Position numbers and translations under genes: made by a program
Assembly (NCBI GenBank): GCA_963971535.1
Contig: OZ020598.1
Coordinates: 88,798,985-88,862,984 of the forward strand
DNA length: 64,000 nucleotides
Origin: Notolepis coatsorum
Taxonomy: Eukaryota > Chordata > Actinopteri > Aulopiformes > Paralepididae
Reading direction: 5' to 3'
Notes under the pieces: model-generated
Seen by the model: the letters and a program-made list of their open reading frames with translations, nothing else
Told to the model about the DNA's origin: nothing
Database searches by the model: none
Shown: positions 50,901 to 60,900 of the stretch, piece by piece
Layout of the letters: each line of letters starts with the position of its first letter
Position numbering within the stretch: position 1 is the first letter of the stretch

Positions 50901-52772
50901 CACTTCTAATAACCCTAACCCTATACACACTAACCTGCATCAGCCACTTCTTATAACCCTATACACACTAACCTGCATCAGCCACTTCTTATAACCCTAT
51001 ACACACACTAACCTGCATCAGCCACTTCTTATAACCCTATACACACTAACCTGCATCAGCCACTTCTTATAACCCTATACACACACTAACCTGCATCAGC
51101 CACTTCTTATAACCCTATACACACACTAACCTGCATCAGCCACTTCTTATAACCCTATACACACACTAACCTGCATCAGCCACTTCTTATAACCCTATAC
51201 ACACACTAACCTGCATCAGCCACTTCTTATAACCCTATACACACACTAACCTGCATCAGCCACTTCTTATAACCCTATACACACACTAACCTGCATCAGC
51301 CACTTCTTATAACCCTATACACACTAACCTGCATCAGCCACTTCTTATAACCCTAAACCTTATACACACTCCCTGCATCAGCCACTTCTAATAACCCTAT
51401 ACACACTAACCTGCATCAGCCACTTCTAATAACCCTAACCCTATACACACTAACCTGCATCAGCCACTTCTTATAACCCTATACACACTAACCTGCATCA
51501 GCCACTTCTTATAACCCTAAACCTTATACACACTCCCTGCATCAGCCACTTCTAATAACCCTAACCCTATACACACTAACCTGCATCAGCCACTTATAAT
51601 AACCCTATACACACTAACCTGCATCAGCCACTTCTAATAACCCTAACCCTATACACACTAACCTGCATCAGCCACTTCTAATAACCCTAACCCTATACAC
51701 ACTACCTGCATTAGCCACTTCTAATAACCCTATACACACTAACCTGCATAAGCCACTTCTAATGGAGTGAATTGGCATGCAATGAGTGAGAGCTCCATTA
51801 CACTCTGAACCACCTGAGTCCTTCTGATCTCATCTCCCTGCGGGAACCGAGGGGGTTTTCTTTGGTTCAGTGTCACCCTTCCTTTCATGGTGGGATTTGC
51901 TAACGTTGCTCCTCGCCAGGGCTGACGGATGGAGAAGCGGTGGCATTGGCAGTGGAGTCTAGAGCGGTGGATGTTACCGTTTCTCAAAAGAGGGAAATAT
52001 AACCTGTGTCACAGTATTATTTACATATTAAAAGGAGCAACAGGCGGCCATTGATTATGGGCAGAATCTGGAAATGTTTTCAAATCCATGAACAGAATTC
52101 GACATCACCCTTCCCGATCAGAATGCCTCCAAAGCCACGGCCCTCTACGATTACTGTCGAGATATAATAACAAGTGGCAGCCGCCTATTGATCCTTTAAC
52201 CCTTTCAGCTGTATGATCTCACATATGCGATTGGAATTGTGAGAACTGAACATTCTGATGATGATGGCATACTGGCTATTGTTAACTTGCACCTGAAAGG
52301 GTTCAAATATATGTGTTATTGAACTTAAAAAGAACAAATAAGAATTAGGGAGATATTATAATTGGCTTAACCAAGTAGTCATTTGGAGCTAAATGTGGCT
52401 GTCAAACTTCACACATCCTACAGATGGACTTCAATACATTTTTATCATACCAAGCAAAGAATATTTCACAACTTCTCCTTGATGTAGCCTGCCACAACTG
52501 AGAGCCTGGATAAACTTGACATTAGATCTCAGCTAAATTGGCAGAAATTGGGCAAGGCCTTCAAAAAAGAAGGGACTCTTCTCTACATCGACTCTTCTCT
52601 ACATCACTGTGTCTGACCACCGTTATGAGACAGGCAATTCATTGTTAATGTGTCTAAAAATATAGGCATCCGGGCCTTAATCGTTCTTCCATTTATAGTA
52701 TAGAATAAATCATCAGGGCAATTCTGGCACTTAAAAAAGAGGGGAATAGTCTATTATGCTTCCTGTAGGCGC
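47960..52772 (-). other. rest: Region downstream of rest: probable 3'UTR plus intergenic DNA
   Basis: On the minus strand this follows the rest stop codon. AATAAA on the minus strand (47974-47979) could be a distal poly(A) signal giving a long 3'UTR that ends about 160 bp from the noa1 signal. It includes a minisatellite at 50869-51765, a fragment of the palindromic MITE near 50391-50440 and a poly-T at 49817-49833. No ORF here looks like a gene. Confidence 0.4.
50869..51765. repeat. 37-39-bp minisatellite, ~22 units, with CCCTAA motifs
   Basis: Unit is 'ataaccctatacacactaac' plus 'ctgcatcagccacttct'. Some units carry AACCCTAACCCTA. It sits 1 kb downstream of rest coding sequence. Confidence 0.95.
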
Positions 52773-54925
52773 TTACTTGTCCCCTTTGGCTACAGTGTCC
52801 ATGTAATAGACATTCACCAGGTGTCGGTTCAGATGGCGACGGTACTCTACTTCCAAGGGGAACGTACGGTCACAGAAGACACACATGTGACTCTTGAGTT
52901 CGGTCGGAGTCGGGATTTCGTCCGTGGGGGTTTCGGGGTCATTCGGCATCTTCCCCGTGCCGGGTGCCGTGCCATTCAGGCCGGAGTCGTCGCTGCCCTC
53001 GGAGGCACTGTCGCTGATGTCACTTCCTCCTTCATGGCTGCTGTGGACGCCCTCGTCCTCGTCTGTGTCTGCGGGTTTCCCACGTTGCCCGGGGAGCTCC
53101 AGAGAGGGCGTTGTGGGTTTGAGCTCCAGAGAGGGCGTTGTGGGTTTGAGCTCCAGAGAGGGCGTTGTGGGTTTGAGCTCCAGAGAGGGCGTTGTGGGTT
53201 TCGCCAGCGGGCGTCTGAAGGTTGGAGACGGGCCGTCCTCAACAGGAGACGGGGTCTCCTCACCTGAGCTGCAGTTGACTGCCTGCTTCTCCTCGCTTTT
53301 GTCTGAAATCTTCTCTGGCGTTGTGGAAGTTGACGTTTTATCTGTGGGGGTGTTTTGCGGCGTGACGTGTATTTCTGGAGAATTCTGCTCAGTGCTGGTG
53401 TTGTCGGGTGTTGGGATGACCTTCGGAGGGGAAGCTCTCCTGGGTAGCTCTGTGCCAGGGCCCTTTTTGCGTTCAAGAGAACTAGGAGTGTCCACACCAA
53501 CTGAAGCCTTCTTGACGTCAGTGAGAACCACAGTCTCTTTAGGGTCTGGGGTTTTCTTGTTGGTCTTTTTGGCTTTCTTCAGCTTTACCGGAGCAGGCGC
53601 CGTCTCGTCCGCCTGGTTGTTCTGCACGGCCGGGCAAGGCTCAACTGTCCTGGAACTGCTGGTGGTACTAGACGGTGGCTTGGCAACAACCTTGGCTTTC
53701 GACCGTTTTGCTTTGGTAGCACACTGACACATTGTGGCAGCCGATGTCTTCGTTGACAAGTCCAAGGCCTCCACCACTTTCCTCTTCACAGCCTTCGTCT
53801 TGACCACCTTATCCACTTGATTTTTCGCCTGACTTTCTTGTTTCCGTGGAGCCTCCCTGACAGTTTCAGTAACCTTCTCAGTGTTTTTAGAACCACCATT
53901 CCTTGGCTTCTTAACGATTTTGTTCTCCTTTCCGCTGCTCTCGTTCCTTGGCTGTTCTTTGTTCTTCTGAAGTCTGGCTGTTTCTTTCTCTCCCTCTTTC
54001 TTGCTCTCAGCACTTTCTTTCTCTGTCCCGTCTTGGTTTGGATCGGATTTCTCTCTCTTTACTTGGTCTTTTTCCAAACTTGACTGTTGGACTTTCTCCA
54101 CCGATTCCATACATGTAGCCTTGTGTGCCTTGCCACTTGTCGTCTTTTCCTGTAGAAGCGTTATCTTGTCCGGTACAGCTATAGTCTTGTCCTGCACTGC
54201 CGTTTTCTCGGCAGGCTGCTTTTTGGAACGTTTCTTTGCTTTGTTGTTTACGGTGCTTTCGACAGCAGCTGCAGTCTCCATCTCGCGGTCTTTCACGGTA
54301 GAGTTCTCCTTCGCATTCTCACTGATCTTCTGATTCTTCTTCTGTTTGGGTGTCATCTTTTTCTCCGCTTTGTCCTTTGCCTTTGTAGCTTTCTCTTTGA
54401 CAGGAGTAGCCTCACACTGGGTTGGAGTCTTGACTGGTTCACTTTCTACAGCTTCACCAGGGTTCAGCTCGCTGCCCTTCTTGATCGACAGATTGATGGG
54501 ACGTGACTGTTTATAGGGAGACTCCAGCCCTTCGTCTTCTTCCATGTCATCATTATCATCATCATCATAATCATCCTCTTCAAAGTTGGACGATACGTTT
54601 ACGATACGTATACCGATCTTCTTAACGCGGAGTTTCACCTTCGACACGTCGATGGCGATGTCGCAACCCGGGTGCCTGGACTTTATGTGGTACTGAAGAT
54701 TGCACTTCTTTGAAGCTGCGTACTTGCAGACCGGACAGAGGAACTGACGGGGGTTGAGGTGGAGCTCCACATGCTTTTTGTAATTGCTGCGATCTGCAGT
54801 CTTGTAATGGCAGTAGGGGCAGACTAGAGGCTTGGGCCCGTTGTGGACTTGCCTGGAGTGACGAGTGACCTCGTGCTGGTTAGCCGCCAAGTAATTGCAG
54901 CTCTCGCATTTGAAAGGTCTTTCGC
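52773..54925 (-). CDS. rest: rest coding exon 5 (residues 348-1064): fingers 6-9, repressor tail
   Basis: Starts [20 protein letters not shown] (finger 6), then [19 protein letters not shown] (finger 7) and [19 protein letters not shown] (finger 8). An acidic run [18 protein letters not shown] follows, then a basic low-complexity region, a 4 x 9-residue KPTTPSLEL repeat, the conserved acidic Ser-rich block, and finger 9. The stop follows VAKGDK. Confidence 0.96.
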
Positions 54926-57900
54926 CTGTAAGGAAAAGATGATGCAGGATACAATGAACACATAGGATATAGTCAATTGAATATTACCTTACAGTAAGTA
55001 GGGAGACTATTGTATTTCATGCAGGGGAAATGAGGACAATACAAAACGAAACAACACCACACAGGCAGTGGAGCACAAGGCAATGCACAACACTTAGGCC
55101 TATTGCAAACCACTTTACCATACTTATCCCACAGACTGCTCCAGAAAGTGCAGCAAAGGACAGAAAGTTGCATGTTTGAGTGAGTGGTAGGCAAGCCACA
55201 AGAAGTAAATAAAGTATCATTATGTGTTATTTAGTTATTGTTGTTGTTACTATTACAACTACTACTACCACCACCACTACTCCTCCATCTCCTACTCAGT
55301 ATGTCTACCACTGCTATGACTACTACTCCTTCTCCTATAATTATTTTTGTATCTACTTTTTCTCCCATTTTTCCCCCTGTCCCCGATTTCACATTGTCCA
55401 ATTCTACCCTCCCCTGTCTCGAACGTTGTTAGGCCATGCCTCCCACAAGCCGGCTGCAATGTGGACGAAGCCTTACATCACGTGTCCCCTCCGGTACTCG
55501 AGGAGGCAGCCGTCGCATCTTTTCACCTGCACAGCGCGATCTCTCAGCGGCGAGGGTCTGCGTGGGAGGGACACGCCGCCCTCGTCGCTTCCTGATTCTA
55601 CTGCGCAGGCGCACCAACCGACCTGTAGGAGTCGCTGTCCACAATGTCCGATCCCCACCCACCAGCTTCCCACCCCCTAATACTGCCAATTGTATTAGTA
55701 TGAACGACCAGCCAAGCTGGTAGCAACGCCGAGAGCTGGGCTCGAACCCAGCATATCCTGCGTTGGTGGCGAGTGCCTTGCCCACTGCGCCACCTAGCCG
55801 CCCACTTCTTCTCCTATTACAGTATGTCTACTACTGCTATGACTACTACTCCTTCTCCTACTATTACAGTATGTCTACCACTGCTATGACTACTAGTCCT
55901 TCTCCTATTACAGTGTGTCTACCACTGCTATGATATGTTTTGTAGAAGTCTTTGTGTTGGTTTTATCTGAAATGAGTCAAATTATCTACAACTGACCATT
56001 GGCTGCTGCTGCCAACTCATGATGCTGTTATTAATAGCTACCTACACATTTACTTTAATGGCTTTTCAAATGGTGGGTCAATTAAGACAACTCTATTTAA
56101 TTATATTCTATTCTTACAATCAATTAGCTTTTATACAGGATACTGTCTATTCTATTACATTCAATCAATCAACTGGTATCATACAGAATCTAGTAGCTTA
56201 TTCTAAAGAAATCTGTTTGGCTACAGGCCTATAAATATTCTATACTATTCATCAATACACACAACTGATGGGGCCGACTCACTCACCTGAATGTGTTCTC
56301 ATGTGTCTGGTGAGATGTGTCTTCTGAGAGCTGGAGTAGTCGCAGTAAGCACATCGGAAAGGACGCTCTCCTGATATAAACAATAAAACAGATATGGTTA
56401 CAAATAGCTCTGTCTGACTCCAATGCATTTAAGCTTAAATCGCAGCCATAGGATTAGGAATCGATGCCTAAATCAAAATTGTAATGCTTTGTTTTTTTCT
56501 TTTTTCCCTGTGGGAGAAATTGATGTCGTCACCCCCCACCCCCCCCCCCCCCCCACCCATTTGTTATCCCCCCACACACCTACTATAAGCTCCAATACTC
56601 AAGTTCTGTTTACCCTTCTCCCTTGATCAACCCTTTTGTATGTTGTCCTCCCCTCCCATTTGTTATCCCCCCACACCGACTATTGTTCTCCAATACTCAA
56701 GTTCTGTCTAGCCTTCTCCCTTGATCAATAATAATAATAATAATACAATGGATTTATATAACAATGTGTTCTTAGGCCATGTCCAGACGAAAACGATTTT
56801 GATCTTTTTCCGTTTTCATTTAGTTTTCATTTAAAAAAAGGTTTCCGTAAAAACGGAATTGCCTTGAGAAATAAGTGCGTGCCACAAATTTACAAAATAA
56901 ATGTCTTTCCTGTTTTAGACTGCGCTCTTTTATTTTGAAACCCCCTGACCGGAAGTGTTATCGTTGTTTTGTTGCTAGCAGAATAACTTTTTGTCGTCCG
57001 GTTCTGTGGTTTTGAGCTAACGTAACGCTAGTTTCCAAAGGAGTGGAGAGAGAGACCGCGGCTCACATGCACAAAATGCAGCTACAGCCTACAGCAATCG
57101 ATGATGAGGATTTTAATCGGCAGGAGAGAGAGAACGTTTCAAAGCCGTATATAATATGGTGCGCGCAGCTCAAACTACCCGTTGTATTAAATTAATTGAT
57201 TGATGTTTAACTTGTCCCTGTGTCCAGTCCTTTCGACTAGCAAACGTTGTCTGTATTTAACGTTACCTCAGGATACCACTGTCTTATTGTAGCAAAAGTT
57301 GTCTGTATTTAACGTTACCTCAGGATACCACTGTCTATTGTATTTAGTTGGTTGGCTATTTAGCTAATGTTGATAGCATTGAATAGCATCAACGCTAGCT
57401 GGCTGGCTACAGCTCAACACCAGCCATGGGAATACTATTTACTAAATTATGGAGGCTTTTTAATCATCAAGTTAAGAGAGGATTTGTCATGATCAACAGA
57501 AGGCGTATGCTATGGAACAGTATGTGCTTGGCTACTATTTGGGTTTTCAGAAAAAGGCCCACTATGTGACGCTAATCGCTAGCTAGTAACGTGTATTTCA
57601 TCACAGTAGCCTCCCGGTGTTTAATAAACACTTCTAGCCAGGACATATCTGGACATAAGACATATATGTATCATGTTTCTTTTTTTGTTGGCTGGGTTTG
57701 CATGCACTCCATAGGCTTACAGCACTGGCAGAGAGTGGTAAAGATGGGCATACTGCATGGCACCCAATGTGTTAAGGGAGATGTCAATCTGTTGTCGACG
57801 GTGGTAGTACAGGCGCAGTACATTTAGCTGTAAAAGCCAAATCAAGCTCAATAGCTTCTGTAACACGAACGCAACTACTCTGTACATGCCATTGTTGTTG

Positions 57901-60900
57901 TGATGTTTGGCTGAGTTTGCACATGCGGGTTAAGGGAGAGGTGGGATATCACGTAATCGGTTCAGGAAAAGACTTGTATTGCTTGTAAAGACAGCGACGC
58001 AAGGGGAGCGTCTTCAGAATTTCCCACTCTGGGACCCGTGTGGATGAAAGGTGCATACGATCAAATACTTTGACTGATACGATCGGAATCGGTTTCGTCT
58101 GGACATGGCCTTAATCAACTTATCTGGCTAAATAACAATGTGTTCTTAGTAGGGCTGGGACTTTATGGCGTTCATTTCAATTAATTAACTACAGAAAATG
58201 TTTTACGTTAAAAAGAATGACGCATTTTATCGCACTTTATAATTTGTTTGCACGCAGAAAGTTTCTCAGTGGATGAGTTCCAGGCATACCGTTTATACAG
58301 TTGCACAGCGTGCATTGGATGACGTCAGACAGTTGTAGACTACATGGGAAAAGTTCAGACTGCGTTGCTTGGCCCGTGGGAGATTTAGATATTTATAAAA
58401 AAAACAGATGGAAGTTTTGATACGAGAGCGGTTGTGTTTGCAAAGACTTTGCATATCACCGGAGCATTTCAAGCCTATGGTGTCACCTCAATGCTAAGCA
58501 TGTTGCAGCTACCATGGATGCTAGAGCTAATGCTGGTCAGGCTAATGTTAGCCCTAGTATGAGCAAGCAGGGTCGCCAACCTGCACACTAGACCAGATGA
58601 CGGGGTTCAGAGCCAAGACGAGTCAGACCATGGCTAATGAAGTAACAAACACACTGGCTCGCTGGATTGCCGTGGACTGTAGTAGGGCTGCACGATTTTG
58701 GGAAATAATCGAATTGCGATTTTTCTGACAGATATTGCGATTGCGATTAAATTTGCGATTATAATAATTATTTTTTAAGCAACTCCACAGAGGTTTATTG
58801 TAAAATGCGGCTTGCATCTGGCCTACACGGTGGGTCTGTTCGGGACACCGAGCCTGAAAATGTTTATTATTACCTGGGAATCGATACCGGTAACCAACGG
58901 TACCTTTTTTCTGTACTTTACTCTCCCTCTCTGAAGTCTAAACTTCACAACACACAATCTAAAACCCCTTACCTCCCTCTCCCAAACCATTCCTACAACA
59001 ATAACAACAACTTGCAAATGAGATCTTGTATCTCAATGGGACTTCCTGGTTAAAAAAATAAATGTAAATATGTATTTGCGACTTGCTAATTGCATCATTT
59101 CAAATCGCGATTTCAATTTAAAATCGATTAATCATTCAGCCCTAGACTGTAGACCACAAAAATACAGAAGCTGTAGAGGACCAGAGCACTGTTAGCCCCC
59201 TCTTCATCCTCTGAAGCGAAGAGTTTACAAAAGGTCCTTTGCGCTATATATATATATTCTTAAAATTGCTGCACTTTGTTAAAAATTGCATTGATCTGTG
59301 TAGTAGCTAATAAACAAGATGTTGCTGCTTAAACACATGTATACTCATTGATTCTGCCTGAATCAAATATTGTTAAATGGTTAAATGATTGTGTATATTG
59401 TATTGTGACTGAATAAACTACTACTACTATTCACTCGTATACCAAAATCCATTTGAATTGAAAATGTTTGCTTTTCGCATAAAATATTGATATGCGTTTA
59501 AAATGCAATACATTTAGATTAATTAACTATAAAGTATCAAATTAATTTGTTTATTACATACGAAGTTAATACGTACGAATACGTTATTCGTATTATTTTT
59601 TTATCGAGTCCCACCACTAGTTCTTAGTTAACTTGACTAGCTAAATAACAATGCGTTATTAATTAACTTATCTGGTTAAATAACAATGTGTTCTTAAATC
59701 AACTTATCTGGCTGGCGAAATAACTGTGTTCTTTGTTAGATTATCTGGCGAAATAACAATGTGTTCTTTGTTAGATTATCTGGCGAAATAACAATGTGTT
59801 CTTTGTTAGATTATCTGGCGAAATAACAATGTGTTCTTTGTTAGATTATCTGGCGAAATAACAATGTGTTCTTTGTTAACCTGCCTGGTTAAATAACAAT
59901 GTATTCTTCTTAGTTTATCCCAACCTGAGCATGACATAAGAGCAAAGTGGCTGCATTGTGAATCTAAGATAAGATAAGACAAGAATAAACGTTATTGTCA
60001 CAGAGGGGAAAATTTACTAGGAATATCAGTGCTGCCTCAGTCTGGGATAACAGTGTAAACAAAAAAGAAAAAGATATATATTCAATCATTCATACAGTTA
60101 GTAAAAATATGGTCAATAAAATATTGAAATAACAGCCATTGAGCTTGCCTAGCCCAAAGTTGATTGCCCTGCAACACATGGGTGGTGAAGGAGGAAGTTT
60201 CCGCTACACATTGCAGAAAGATATCCAAAAGACATGCATGCTAAGCACACTGCTGCCTGGCACTGGCAATACAGGTGGGAGTCGGTCCCCGGGTGCCTGT
60301 CTGCCCGCTGCTCCTAAGTGGTTAGGAGGGGTTCAATGCAGAGGAATGATTTCCCCACGGATGGGATTAATTAACTTATAAATGAACACAAGAGTGTCTA
60401 CAAAAGCACCATGGAAAGGCAACGATTCTTTCATTCATTCAAAATGTCAGATGGAACCTTGCGATGCCAAGGTCATGCACCGTGGGACCTACCTGTGTGT
60501 GTGCGGACGTGCTGGATGTAGTTGTTCTTGCGATCGGAGAAGTAGCAGCACTGGGTGCAGGTGTAGAGCTTGCTGGGGAAGTGGTTCCTCAGGTGTTTTC
60601 TCCAGTGGTACTGACTCACTGTGGTGTAGGGACACAGCGTGCACTTGAAGACCCTGTGAAAAGAGCAAAACATTTTATTTAAAAAAAAATAAACCAAGTT
60701 TTATTATATCTATCTAGATATTAGAGAGGAATAGTTTATAAAGAGAAAAAAATTACATATGAGCCTGTTATAGTTTAAATCATAACAAACAAAAGAAAAA
60801 AATATTTGCTTGTTGATTTCTGCATTACTTGAAATAATCATGGTTCTGATGTTTCCATGGCGTTCCTGCAGGCTTGGGCTGAGGTGGTAAAGTAATCACA

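Noticed and set aside
52821-54333. Plus-strand ORFs opposite the rest last exon (277, 148 and 110 codons)
   Set aside because: They are antisense shadows of a low-complexity coding exon with no family signature.
54926-56286. Neural microexon of rest (REST4-type)
   Set aside because: Expected from mammals in this intron, but I could not pick out a short exon with a supporting acceptor by eye. RNA data are needed.
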